Assembly: GCF_017744435.1 (NCBI RefSeq) | Contig: NZ_JAGIBG010000016.1 | Coordinates: 34,607-98,606, forward strand | Length of the DNA: 64,000 nucleotides | Source: Pseudomonas sp. | GTDB lineage: Bacteria; Pseudomonadota; Gammaproteobacteria; Pseudomonadales; Pseudomonadaceae | Reading direction: 5' to 3' | Part shown: positions 8,513-15,675 of the stretch, in pieces | How the letters are laid out: every line of letters begins with the position of its first letter | Numbering within the stretch: position 1 is the first letter of the stretch | Notes under the pieces: generated by a model | What the model saw: only the letters and a program-made list of their open reading frames with translations | What the model was told of the DNA's origin: nothing | Database searches by the model: none | Program-made: the position numbers and the translations under genes

Positions 8513-10225
8513 CTATTCGTACTCCGTTACGCCGCAGATATGCCGCCCGGCGACATAGCCGAAGGTCAGCGCCGGCCCGAGGTTGATGCCGCCGGACGGG
8601 TACCAGCCGCCAAACACGCTGGCCATGTCGGTGCCGGCCGCGTACAGGCCGCTGATCGGCTGGCCGGCGTCGTTCAGCACCCGGGCGTGGCCGTCGGTGC
8701 GCAGGCCGGCGAAGGTGCCGAAGCAGCCGGGTTGCACCTTCACCGCATAGAACGGCCCCTGCTCGATGGGCGCCACGCAGGGGTTCGGCCCCTTGTGCAG
8801 CGGGTCGCCCTGTTTGCGGTTGAACGGTGTCGAGCCACGGCCGAAGGCCGGGTCCTGGCCTTGGCGTGCAGGCTGGTTGAATTCAGCGACCGTGGCGCTC
8901 AGCCCGGCGGGGTCGATGCCGCACACCTGGGCCAGTTGTTCCAGGGTGGCCCCGCGTTTCAGGTAGCCGCTGCGCAGGTGCGGCCCCACCGGCAGGGGCG
9001 CCGGGCGCGCATGGCCGAGGCCGAAGCGGCGCAGGAAGCGGTGGTCGCAGATCAGCCAGGAACAGACTTCCTCGCCCTCCGGTACGGCGGCGACCATGGC
9101 GGACACATAGTCGTAATAGCCGTGCGCCTCGTTGACGAAGCGCTTGCCGCTGGCGAGCACGCCGATGATGCCCGGCTTGCCGCGCTCGATGATGTGCGGG
9201 AAGTGGCCGACGCTGCCGTCGCGGTGCGGCACCTTGGACACCGGCGCCCAGGCCACCGGCGACTTCAGGTCAGTGGCCACCACGCCACCGGCCGATTCGC
9301 CCAGGCGCAGGCCGTCGCCGGAGCAGGACGGCGGGGGCAGGGCGAGGTTGTCGTGACCGCTGTTATCACGCGGGAACAGTTGCCGACGCCGTTCTGGGTC
9401 ATTGGGGAAGCCGCCTGCGGCCAGCACTACCGCCCGGGCGCGGATCGCCCGTTCGCCTTGCGCGGTTGCCACCATAGCCCCCAGCACCTTGCCGTCTTCC
9501 ATCAGCAGGCCTTTGGCTGCGGTCGACTCGAACATCCGCACGCCCAGGTCATCCGCCGACTTCGCCAGCCGTGCCACCAGCGCCACCCCGTTGACCAGGT
9601 GCATCGCCCTGCCATGGCGGGCCAGGTGGTAGAGGTGACGGGTAAAGCGTTTGCACACATGCAGCAAGGCGCGTGGCGAGCGGGTCATGTTGAGGAAGGC
9701 GGCCAGGTCGGCGCCGGCCATGATCGGCATGCCCATGAACGAGGTTTCGCGCATCGTCTTGCGCAGGCGCGGCAGCAGCGCGCCCAGTTGACGGGCATCG
9801 TATGGGGCGGCAATCACCTGGTGGCCGCCGAGGGCGGCGCCGGGTGTGTCGCCGTGCATGTCAGGGATGGCGTTGCCGTCGGCGAACTGCAGGGCCGTGT
9901 GTTGCTCGAAAAAGGCAACCATGTGCGGGCAGGCTTCGAGGAAGGCATCGACACGCTCGGCGTTGTAATGGCTGCCCAGTTCGTTGCGCAAGTAGGTGCG
10001 CGGCTGGTCGATGTCCTCGACGATGCCGGCGCGCCGGGCCAGCGGATTGCGTGGCACCCAGGCCCAGCCACCGGACCAGGCGGTGGCGCCGCCGAGCACC
10101 GGGTCTTTCTCTACCAGGATGACCTGCTGCCCGTGCCAGGCGGCCGTGACCGCCGCTGCCAGGCCGGCCGCGCCGGAGCCGATGACCAGTACGTCGCAGT
10201 CGCTTGGGAGGGGTTCGGCGGGCAT
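8513..10225 (-). CDS. FAD-dependent oxidoreductase, 3-ketosteroid delta-1-dehydrogenase-like (paralogue 1)
   Basis: 570-residue flavoprotein of the fumarate reductase/KstD superfamily. The FAD-binding Rossmann motif VIGSGAAGLAAAV starts near residue 13, GGATAWSGGWAWVPRN follows, and the C-terminal WYPSGGINLGPALTFGYVAG block corresponds to the KstD segment carrying the catalytic Tyr and Gly. Family enzymes remove hydrogens next to a ring ketone. The ATG at 10225 has AGGAGAT just upstream; an extra 23-residue extension is rejected. It is divergent from an IclR gene and its promoter carries a TGGAACTTGATTCCA palindrome, so IclR control is likely. A steroid substrate is unlikely, as no other steroid genes are present; a cyclic keto acid fits the context better. 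Confidence 0.85.
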   Translation of the reverse strand: MPAEPLPSDCDVLVIGSGAAGLAAAVTAAWHGQQVILVEKDPVLGGATAWSGGWAWVPRNPLARRAGIVEDIDQPRTYLRNELGSHYNAERVDAFLEACPHMVAFFEQHTALQFADGNAIPDMHGDTPGAALGGHQVIAAPYDARQLGALLPRLRKTMRETSFMGMPIMAGADLAAFLNMTRSPRALLHVCKRFTRHLYHLARHGRAMHLVNGVALVARLAKSADDLGVRMFESTAAKGLLMEDGKVLGAMVATAQGERAIRARAVVLAAGGFPNDPERRRQLFPRDNSGHDNLALPPPSCSGDGLRLGESAGGVVATDLKSPVAWAPVSKVPHRDGSVGHFPHIIERGKPGIIGVLASGKRFVNEAHGYYDYVSAMVAAVPEGEEVCSWLICDHRFLRRFGLGHARPAPLPVGPHLRSGYLKRGATLEQLAQVCGIDPAGLSATVAEFNQPARQGQDPAFGRGSTPFNRKQGDPLHKGPNPCVAPIEQGPFYAVKVQPGCFGTFAGLRTDGHARVLNDAGQPISGLYAAGTDMASVFGGWYPSGGINLGPALTFGYVAGRHICGVTEYE

Positions 10226-10248
10226 TGCGGTATCTCCTGCATTATTAT

Positions 10249-10270
10249 TGGAACTTGATTCCACAATAAT
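10249..10270. promoter_or_regulatory. IclR-type palindrome upstream of KstD-like gene 1
   Basis: The 15-mer TGGAACTTGATTCCA (10249-10263) is a perfect inverted repeat around a 5-base centre and resembles the TGGAAATNATTTCCA type bound by IclR. It lies 24 bases before the start codon at 10225, where binding would block transcription. A near copy occurs at 11276-11290. Confidence 0.5.
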
Positions 10271-10312
10271 CATTTCTAGCGGATGGCACTGCAAGGCCGA
10301 GGGCCAATTTCT

Positions 10313-10327
10313 GGTCGATAACCGGAC
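10313..10327. promoter_or_regulatory. PcaR/PobR-like IclR box
   Basis: GGTCGATAACCGGAC lies in the divergent region between KstD-like gene 1 and the IclR gene. It resembles the GTTCGATAATCGCAC-type sites known for PcaR, PcaU and PobR. Related boxes occur at 11199, 17137 and three times at 21956-22010. Confidence 0.45.
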
Positions 10328-10410
10328 ACTTCAACGCGTGCAGGCTGCGGTGGCTATCGACGGCATGGAATCATCTTCTAGAATTCGGCAAATTTTCAGG
10401 GATACGTGTC

Positions 10411-11187
10411 ATGGCTGGTAGTCAGATCGAACGCGCCTTCAGTCTTGTTGAAAGCCTCACCGGCGAGCCGCACGGCTTGCCGCTGCAAACCCTGGCCGAG
10501 CGCCTGGACATTCCCAAGAGCGCCGCCCACCGCATGCTCACCGAACTGGTACGCCTGGGCTACGTGCGGCAGAACCGCGACAACAGCCGTTACCAGCTGT
10601 CGGCCAAACTGGTGGCGATGGGCTTTCGCTACCTGTCCAGCAGCGGTGCCGACATCATTCAGCCGATCCTCGACCGCCTGGCCCAGGACAGTGGCGAACT
10701 GGTGCGCCTGGGCGTGATCGAAGGCCACCGCCAGACCTGGATCGCCAAGTCCCAGGGCGCCCGTTCCGGGTTGCGCTACGACCCCGACATGGGGCGTGAC
10801 GCGCCGCTGTTCTACACCGCCTCCGGGCATGCCTGGCTGGCCAGCCTGAGCGACGACGAAGCGCTGCAGATGGTGTTGCGCCAGGGCATTGCCGACCCGG
10901 CCCAGTTCGGCCCCAATGCGCCGCGTTCGACCGATGAGCTACTGGCCTACCTGCACCGCGCCCGCGAGCGCGGCTATGCCTGGGTCGAGCAGACGTCGGC
11001 CATCGGCACGTCAGCCCTGGCCGCCGTGGTGCGGCGCCCGCAAAGCGACGAGGTGATCGGCGTGCTCAGCGTTGCCGGGCCCAGCGCCCGCCTGGCGCAC
11101 ACCCGCCTGGCCGAGCTGGCGCCGCTGCTGCTGGCGGCGGCAGAAGAGCTGTCGGCGGCCAGCCGGGCCAGCGAATTGTTTGCCTGA
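10411..11187 (+). CDS. IclR family transcriptional regulator (1)
   Basis: 258-residue regulator. An N-terminal winged helix (about residues 6-68, with IPKSAAHRMLTELVRLGYV as the recognition part) precedes a C-terminal GAF-like IclR effector domain (about 80-250, with YTASGHAWLA and RERGYAWVEQ typical of the fold). It sits between the divergent KstD-like gene and a co-directional Gfo/Idh/MocA-TIM-barrel pair, and operator-like boxes lie on both sides of it, so it is the likely local regulator. The effector is unknown; in this family it is often a pathway intermediate such as an aromatic or keto acid. Confidence 0.9.
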   Translation: MAGSQIERAFSLVESLTGEPHGLPLQTLAERLDIPKSAAHRMLTELVRLGYVRQNRDNSRYQLSAKLVAMGFRYLSSSGADIIQPILDRLAQDSGELVRLGVIEGHRQTWIAKSQGARSGLRYDPDMGRDAPLFYTASGHAWLASLSDDEALQMVLRQGIADPAQFGPNAPRSTDELLAYLHRARERGYAWVEQTSAIGTSALAAVVRRPQSDEVIGVLSVAGPSARLAHTRLAELAPLLLAAAEELSAASRASELFA

Positions 11188-11198
11188 TGGGCGTTTCT

Positions 11199-11213
11199 GG
11201 TCGGTAATCGCAC
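11199..11213. promoter_or_regulatory. PcaR/PobR-like IclR box downstream of iclR 1
   Basis: GGTCGGTAATCGCAC, with only a few differences from GTTCGATAATCGCAC, lies 12 bases after the iclR stop and ahead of the oxidoreductase gene at 11327. It belongs to the same box family as 10313, 17137 and 21956-22010. Confidence 0.45.
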
Positions 11214-11241
11214 AGTCTGTGGGGTGGGGCGTTCTGAAAAG

Positions 11242-11290
11242 CTGAACTTGGTTCTACATTGTTCAGTGTCGATTCTGGAACTGGATTTCA
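11242..11290. promoter_or_regulatory. Two IclR-type palindromes before the Gfo/Idh/MocA gene
   Basis: CTGAACTTGGTTCTA (11242-11256, inner palindrome GAACTTGGTTC) and TGGAACTGGATTTCA (11276-11290) both align with TGGAACTTGATTCCA at 10249. The second is 36 bases before the start codon. Matching sites at both promoters flanking the iclR gene argue for one regulator acting on both units. Confidence 0.45.
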
Positions 11291-11326
11291 CAATCGGCAC
11301 CACAATAACGACAAGAGGACAGTGCG

Positions 11327-12379
11327 TTGAACTCACCCCTACGAATCGCCCTGATCGGCGCCGGCATCATGGGCCGCCAGCATTACCAGCACCTGCGCCG
11401 GCTGCCGCAAGCCCAGCTGTGCGCCGTGGCAGACCCTGGCCCACAGGCCGAGGCGTTTGCTGCCGAATGCGGGGTTGCCTGCTTCGCCGATCACCGGCAG
11501 ATGCTCGAACAGGCCCGGCCCGATGCGGTGATCGTCGCCAATCCCAACAACCTGCACGTGGCCACTGCACTGGATTGCGTCGAGGCCGGTGTGCCGGTGC
11601 TGGTGGAAAAGCCGGTGGGCGTGCACCTCGATGAAGTGCGTGCGCTGGTCGAGGCTTCGCGCCGCCGTGGCGTGCCAGTGCTGGTCGGCCATCATCGGCG
11701 GCACAACCCGCTGATCGCCAAGGCCCATCAGGTCATCAGCCAGGGCAAGCTGGGCCGGCTGATCAACGTCACCGCGCTTTGGCAGCTGCAAAAGCCCGAC
11801 AGCTACTTCGAGACGCCCTGGCGCCGCGAGCCGGGGGCGGGCTTTCTGCTCACCAACCTGATCCACGACCTCGACCTGCTGCGCCACCTGTGTGGCGAGG
11901 TGGTGCAGGTGCAGGCCTTCACCCGCAACGACGTGCGCGGCTTCGCCAACGAAGACAGCGCGGCGGTGCTGCTGCAGTTCGCCAACGGCGCGCTGGGCAG
12001 CCTGACCGGGTCCGACGCGGTCGCCGCACCGTGGAGCTGGGAGCTTGATTCCGGTGAAAGCCCGATCTACCCACGCCAGGACGGTCAGCCCTGCTACCTG
12101 CTGGCCGGCACCCAGGGGGCGCTGAGCATTCCGCAGCTCAAGCGCTGGCATTACGCCGAGGCCGGTTCCGGCTGGCACACGCCGTTGCTGCAGAGCGAGG
12201 AAGCCATCCCCGCAGGCGAGGCGCTGACCTTGCAGTTGCAGCACTTCATTCGCGTGGTCCAGGGCACTGAGGCGCCGCTGATCGATGCCGCCGACGGTGG
12301 CCGCACCCTGGCCCTGATCGAAGCGATCCGCCAGGCCGCCGAAACGGGTCGGGCCTGTGCGCCAGAACTGATCGCCTGA
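11327..12379 (+). CDS. Gfo/Idh/MocA family NAD(P)-dependent oxidoreductase
   Basis: 350-residue dehydrogenase that probably oxidises a ring hydroxyl or sugar-like alcohol. The N-terminal Rossmann motif IALIGAGIMGRQH is at residues 7-19 and the EKPVG motif, whose Lys is catalytic in the family, is near residue 94. HDLDLLRHLCGE marks the C-terminal substrate domain. The start is TTG at 11327, supported by AGAGGA 7 bases upstream; an earlier GTG runs straight into a stop. It is followed after 23 bases by a TIM-barrel isomerase-like gene. Such pairs are common in inositol and sugar acid catabolism. Substrate unknown. Confidence 0.85.
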   Translation: MNSPLRIALIGAGIMGRQHYQHLRRLPQAQLCAVADPGPQAEAFAAECGVACFADHRQMLEQARPDAVIVANPNNLHVATALDCVEAGVPVLVEKPVGVHLDEVRALVEASRRRGVPVLVGHHRRHNPLIAKAHQVISQGKLGRLINVTALWQLQKPDSYFETPWRREPGAGFLLTNLIHDLDLLRHLCGEVVQVQAFTRNDVRGFANEDSAAVLLQFANGALGSLTGSDAVAAPWSWELDSGESPIYPRQDGQPCYLLAGTQGALSIPQLKRWHYAEAGSGWHTPLLQSEEAIPAGEALTLQLQHFIRVVQGTEAPLIDAADGGRTLALIEAIRQAAETGRACAPELIA

Positions 12380-12402
12380 TTTCTCATTCTTAGGTAAATG
12401 AC

Positions 12403-13218
12403 ATGACCGACCGAATCTTTTCCCTCGCCGCCTTGACGGTGCTCGAACTGTCCCCGCCAGACATGGTGGAAGCCGCCGCCCGCGCCGGTTACAGCCATGT
12501 GGGCCTGCGCCTGGTGCCAGCCACCGAGCAGGAGCAGCACTTCCCGCTGGTGGCTGACGCTGACTTGCGTCGGCAGACCCAGGCCCGCCTGCGCGATACC
12601 GGCATCCGGGTGCTCGACCTGGAGATCCTCCGGCTCAAGGCCGACACTCGCGTGGCCGATTTCGAACCGATCCTGGCAGTCGGCGCCGAGCTGGGCGGCA
12701 CCGAGCTGCTGGTGGCCGGCAACGACTCGGATGAAGCGCGCCTGACTGTGCACTTTGCCGAGCTGTGCGACCTGGCCGCTGGCTATGGCATCCACCCGCA
12801 CCTGGAGTTCATGCCCTGGACCGACGTGCGCGACCTGCGCCAGGCCATGCGTGTGGTGGCCAACGCCGACCGGGCCAATGGTTGCGTGCTGGTCGATGCC
12901 TTCCACTTCAACCGCTCGCGCTCCTCGCTGGACGATCTGGCGCAATTGCCGGCGCAGTGCATGCGCTACGCCCAGCTGTGCGACGTCGCAGGCCCGGTGC
13001 CCGCTGACATGGACGAGATCCTGCGCCAGGCGCGCAACGAACGGCGCTTCCCGGGGGAGGGCGATGCCGACCTGGTGGGGTTATTGCGAGGGTTGCCGGC
13101 CACTGTGCCGTTGAGCCTGGAGATTCCCACCCGGCAGCTGATGGAACAGGGCATCAGCGGTGAGCAGCGTGCACGCATGGCACTGGAGAAGGCCAAGGCC
13201 GTACTGGCCAGCGTCTGA
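12403..13218 (+). CDS. Sugar phosphate isomerase/epimerase-like TIM barrel
   Basis: 271-residue protein of the xylose-isomerase-like (AP endonuclease 2) superfamily. A conserved Glu in DLEILRLK, a Glu in PHLEFMPW and Asp/His in VLVDAFHFNRS are plausible metal ligands, and EIPTRQL closes the barrel. The superfamily includes sugar epimerases, inosose dehydratase and the AsbF/QuiC-type 3-dehydroshikimate dehydratase. Being next to an alcohol dehydrogenase and near KstD-like and shikimate-dehydrogenase-like genes, a dehydratase acting on a hydroaromatic keto acid is attractive but unproven. Confidence 0.8.
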   Translation: MTDRIFSLAALTVLELSPPDMVEAAARAGYSHVGLRLVPATEQEQHFPLVADADLRRQTQARLRDTGIRVLDLEILRLKADTRVADFEPILAVGAELGGTELLVAGNDSDEARLTVHFAELCDLAAGYGIHPHLEFMPWTDVRDLRQAMRVVANADRANGCVLVDAFHFNRSRSSLDDLAQLPAQCMRYAQLCDVAGPVPADMDEILRQARNERRFPGEGDADLVGLLRGLPATVPLSLEIPTRQLMEQGISGEQRARMALEKAKAVLASV

Positions 13219-13237
13219 TCTCATGGCACGGGCTACG

Positions 13238-13269
13238 CCTGTGAGAGCCGGTAAGCCGGCCCTCACAGG
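13238..13269. terminator. Hairpin after the isomerase-like gene
   Basis: 14-base arms (13238-13251 and 13256-13269) pair with a single G-U type mismatch around the loop TAAG, 20 bases past the stop codon. No clear T-run follows, so it may be a terminator, an mRNA stabiliser or a degraded REP-like element. Confidence 0.45.
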
Positions 13270-13416
13270 ACTATCTCGAGCATAAGGCAACGTCGCACCC
13301 CGTGCTGACGGTGTCGCCCAGAGCATGATGGCAACCATTCAACCCGGCTACCCTGCCACCCTGTCAAAGGAGTAATCCTCGCAAACCAACCATCTGATCC
13401 CATGGAAGTACTGTAC

Positions 13417-14010
13417 ATGCCTATCGTCTTCAGACCCGCTCAAGCGTCAGACGCGCACGATATTGCGCGCTTCTTTCAACTGACATCGGAGGGCATGGCC
13501 GATTACATCTGGAGCAAGCTAGCCGCACCTGGCGAAACATTGCTGAGTGTCGGTGCGTCTCGCTATGCCAGGGAGCAGGGCGACTTTTCCTACAAGAACT
13601 GCCTGATGGCCACTTTCGAAGGGCGCGTCATCGGCATGATGCATAGCTATGCCTTGCGCGAGACCCTTGACAGGCCCATCGAGACAGACCCGGTCCTCGC
13701 GCCTTATTCCGACATGGAAATACCCGACACCTTGTACATATCCAGCCTGGCTCTGGATGAGGCCTGGCGCAGCCAAGGGCTGGGCGTCCAGTTTCTTCGC
13801 CACGCCCAGCAGCGTGCCGAGGACGCTGGCCTGGATGGGCTATGCCTGATCGATTATGCCGAGAACCACGGTGCGCGCCGGTTCTACGAACGCCATGGTT
13901 TTCAGATTGTTAAAACCTGCCAGATCGTTCCGCATCCGATGCTGGGCGTAACCGGTGAAGCCTATTTGATGTATCGCCCTAGCCACAACGTGCTCGAGAA
14001 AAGACCATGA
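13417..14010 (+). CDS. GNAT family N-acetyltransferase
   Basis: 197-residue acyl-CoA-dependent acetyltransferase. The fold starts IVFRPAQASDAHDIARFF, the acetyl-CoA loop is RSQGLGVQFLRHA near residue 125, and YAENHGARRFYERHGF is the characteristic C-terminal strand-helix. The ATG at 13417 is preferred because GGAAG lies 8 bases upstream; the ATG at 13402 has no close ribosome-binding site. Its stop overlaps the next ATG by 4 bases (ATGA) with a cupin gene, suggesting a two-gene unit. Acceptor substrate unknown. This stretch is visibly less GC-rich than the flanking catabolic genes. Confidence 0.85.
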   Translation: MPIVFRPAQASDAHDIARFFQLTSEGMADYIWSKLAAPGETLLSVGASRYAREQGDFSYKNCLMATFEGRVIGMMHSYALRETLDRPIETDPVLAPYSDMEIPDTLYISSLALDEAWRSQGLGVQFLRHAQQRAEDAGLDGLCLIDYAENHGARRFYERHGFQIVKTCQIVPHPMLGVTGEAYLMYRPSHNVLEKRP

Positions 14011-14366
14011 ACAAGCAACTGACTGTGTTCCGCGAACTGGATATCCAACCGGTGCGCGACCTTCCCTTCTTTGAAGAGGTCGTGGAAGGCGACCCTCATA
14101 CGCTGACGTCCAAGTACTATCACGATGAACAGCAAGGTCGGATTTCCGGAGAATGGGAAGCCAGCACCGGGGCGTGGCGCATCGACTACAAAGTCTGGGA
14201 GTTCTGCCATGTCCTGAGTGGATGCTGCGTCATCGAGCTTGAGGGTTGCGCCCCGGTCACACTGGCCGCTGGCGACACGTTCATCATCGAACCGGGCGCC
14301 AAGGGCAAATGGACCGTGCTGGAAGACATGAAAAAGAACTTTGTGATCCTCTTGCCCGCGAACTAG
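14007..14366 (+). CDS. Cupin domain protein
   Basis: 119-residue small beta-barrel protein with a single cupin fold: KVWEFCHVLSGCCVIELEGCAPVTLAAGDTFIIEPGAKGKWTV contains the usual G(X)5 and GD-F/PxG turns (about 62-105). Some canonical metal-binding His residues of motif 1 are not evident (EFCHVLSG keeps one), so metal binding is doubtful. It overlaps the GNAT gene start-to-stop and is probably co-expressed. Function unknown. Confidence 0.8.
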   Translation: MNKQLTVFRELDIQPVRDLPFFEEVVEGDPHTLTSKYYHDEQQGRISGEWEASTGAWRIDYKVWEFCHVLSGCCVIELEGCAPVTLAAGDTFIIEPGAKGKWTVLEDMKKNFVILLPAN

Positions 14367-14463
14367 AGGCGGGGTCGCGTTTCATCCAGCGCAACGCAAG
14401 GACAGTTTGCATGCTTATCCGCTGGCGGTGCTCGAATGTTCCGTTGCGCCTGACAGCTACCTT

Positions 14464-14516
14464 GTGGGAGCGGGTTCACCCGCGAACACCGGCACAGCCG
14501 GTGCATTTCGCGGGTC
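14464..14516. repeat. Single, decayed REP element
   Basis: GTGGGAGCGGGTTCACCCGC (14464-14483) is a REP core. A hairpin, CACCGGC/GCCGGTG (14487-14503), and a truncated second core (TTCGCGGGT at about 14508) follow. Its right side abuts the ribD remnant, so the REP may have inserted at or recombined with that gene. Confidence 0.6.
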
Positions 14517-14641
14517 GGGATCGAGCATTGCGCAGCCCACCGGAGGGTTCGGCAGGCGCGCCGGCAGGGCACGCCTACCATGGGCTAGCGCTTGGCTCAT
14601 GAATGCCTTGTCGCTGTCGTCGAACTTGAGTTTCCACCAAG
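14502..14641 (-). pseudogene. Remnant of a RibD-type deaminase gene with internal deletion
   Basis: Reading the minus strand from 14641 gives KFDDSDKAFMSQALAHGRRA, then LPARLPNPPVGCAM and directly LDPDPRNA. This matches the intact deaminase at 26766 (EFDDRHKVFMSLALAQGRRA, LPNPPVGCVI and MLDPYPRNAG), but the stretch between PPVGC and MLDP, which holds the zinc-binding HAE and PCxxxG motifs, is missing, and the reading frame then runs into a REP. It cannot encode an active enzyme. Confidence 0.65.
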
Positions 14642-14779
14642 CTAGAAAGCACACAGAGTGGTAGTTCGAGAAGAGTCCACCGGACGATTTCTGACCGCTG
14701 ATGTGATGCGGCGCTCGACTATGCACGTCGCTTCAAGGTTTACCTTCGGTCGAACGACGTTATGGAGAATTCAGCCCAT

Positions 14780-14860
14780 CTAGAACGGAGCTAATCAGAT
14801 TGTGTGAAAGCACACTGACAGTTCTAGACGACACGCCCCGACTTGTTCGGGGCGTTTTTT
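14780..14860 (+). ncRNA. Possible small structured RNA ending in an intrinsic terminator
   Basis: An outer stem CTAGAAC (14780-14786)/GTTCTAG (14821-14827) encloses a hairpin GTGTG-AAAG-CACAC (14802-14815), and a strong terminator follows (stem 14833-14841/14847-14855, then T6). No open reading frame ends here, so the terminator needs another transcript. A small RNA is one explanation; the 3' end of a decayed gene is another. I do not recognise the family. Confidence 0.35.
14833..14860 (+). terminator. Rho-independent terminator
   Basis: ACGCCCCGA (14833-14841) pairs perfectly with TCGGGGCGT (14847-14855) around a 5-base loop and runs into six T residues at 14855-14860. It terminates plus-strand transcription 40 bases before the convergent cupin gene. 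Confidence 0.85.
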
Positions 14861-14900
14861 GTGCTGAGAAGGCCCTTCATCAGCTATGAAGCCGCTGAGG

Positions 14901-15212
14901 TCATACGCTACCTTCGCTTTCGATCACCAAAACTCGCGCCTCTCCTATCGGGTGAGCTACATGCTCTGTGCCCACTGATGCGTAAAATACGTCGCCGGTT
15001 TCCAGAATCTCTGCATGCTCAACACCATTTTCCTTGAAGAGCATTCGCACTTGTCCGTCAAGCACTGCGAATACTTCTTGCCCATCGTTCACATGCCAAA
15101 CATAGGGTTGGTCGGTCCAGTGCAGACGGGTCGTGATGCCGTTCATATTGGCGATATTCAATGCCGCCCAAGGGCGATCACCTTTGAACATTCTGCTGCG
15201 GATGACTTTCAT
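14901..15212 (-). CDS. Cupin domain protein
   Basis: 103-residue single-domain cupin. QPYVWHVNDGQEVFAVLDGQVRMLF carries the first cupin motif (H, E and G spacing) and ILETGDVFYASVGTEHVAHP the second, with a conserved His, so a metal-binding or small-molecule-binding barrel is plausible. The ATG at 15212 is preferred over an adjacent GTG because GAGGAA lies about 9 bases upstream. It stands alone and converges on the terminator at 14833. Function unknown. Confidence 0.82.
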   Translation of the reverse strand: MKVIRSRMFKGDRPWAALNIANMNGITTRLHWTDQPYVWHVNDGQEVFAVLDGQVRMLFKENGVEHAEILETGDVFYASVGTEHVAHPIGEARVLVIESEGSV

Positions 15213-15628
15213 CACTCATTTCCTCAAGAGGCATGTCTATTTCGCTGGGTGCCAGTGATACGAGGCGTAACTCAGCTTCCCGATTGTGCTGAGGTAGCCA
15301 AACCTCCAGAGGCACTCCGCCAACGGCAAACGTCGAGTAGTAGCCGAAACTGTACTTGGATTTATGGCTGCGATCGATAGCAGCTTACTCATTCCAGCTC
15401 TTGAATCCCTGGAATCTGCAGAGGTCATTTTTTACAGGTGCGGATGTCTGTCTTTGGCAGAAAGCGAGCCTGCGCGTGAAGGGCAGCTTTGGGTCGAAAG
15501 CTGCCGTTCGCGACAGACCGCTTTCCCAGGAATCGCGCCAGCTTTAAGAAATTGAGCAGGGCAGTTGTTCCCACAAGTACTGCACAGGTCTCGGGGTCGG
15601 TGGTTTACCAGTGAAATCCAGGCACGAA
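15213..15628. other. Gene-poor stretch with repeat debris
   Basis: No convincing gene is seen; the short open frames here lack ribosome-binding sites and family features. The stretch contains a palindromic dispersed repeat at 15482-15505 and another partial GGCTGC/GATAGCAGC inverted repeat near 15366-15384. It ends at the terminator of the minus-strand MFS operon. Confidence 0.5.
15482..15505. repeat. Dispersed palindromic repeat (GGCAGC...GGGTCGAAAG type), copy 1
   Basis: Arms GGCAGCTTT (15482-15490) and AAAGCTGCC (15497-15505) are perfect around GGGTCG. Related sequences occur at 27267-27290 and 29052-29075, always in gene-free DNA. Confidence 0.5.
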
Positions 15629-15654
15629 TAAAAAAGGGCCCGTCAGGGCCTCAT
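15629..15654 (-). terminator. Rho-independent terminator of the MFS operon
   Basis: On the minus strand GGCCC-TGAC-GGGCC is followed by C and six T residues (plus-strand A-run 15630-15635), about 22 bases after the MFS stop codon at 15676. It ends the minus-strand operon. Confidence 0.75.
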
Positions 15655-15675
15655 CGAGGTAACTGGAGTTCGCGC

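Noticed and set aside
8135..10258. Long plus-strand open frame opposite KstD-like gene 1 and the DUF202 gene
   Set aside because: Covers two real minus-strand genes and their spacer; no domain seen.
15237..15555. Short open frames in the gap upstream of the MFS operon terminator
   Set aside because: They overlap a palindromic repeat, lack ribosome-binding sites and show no recognisable features.
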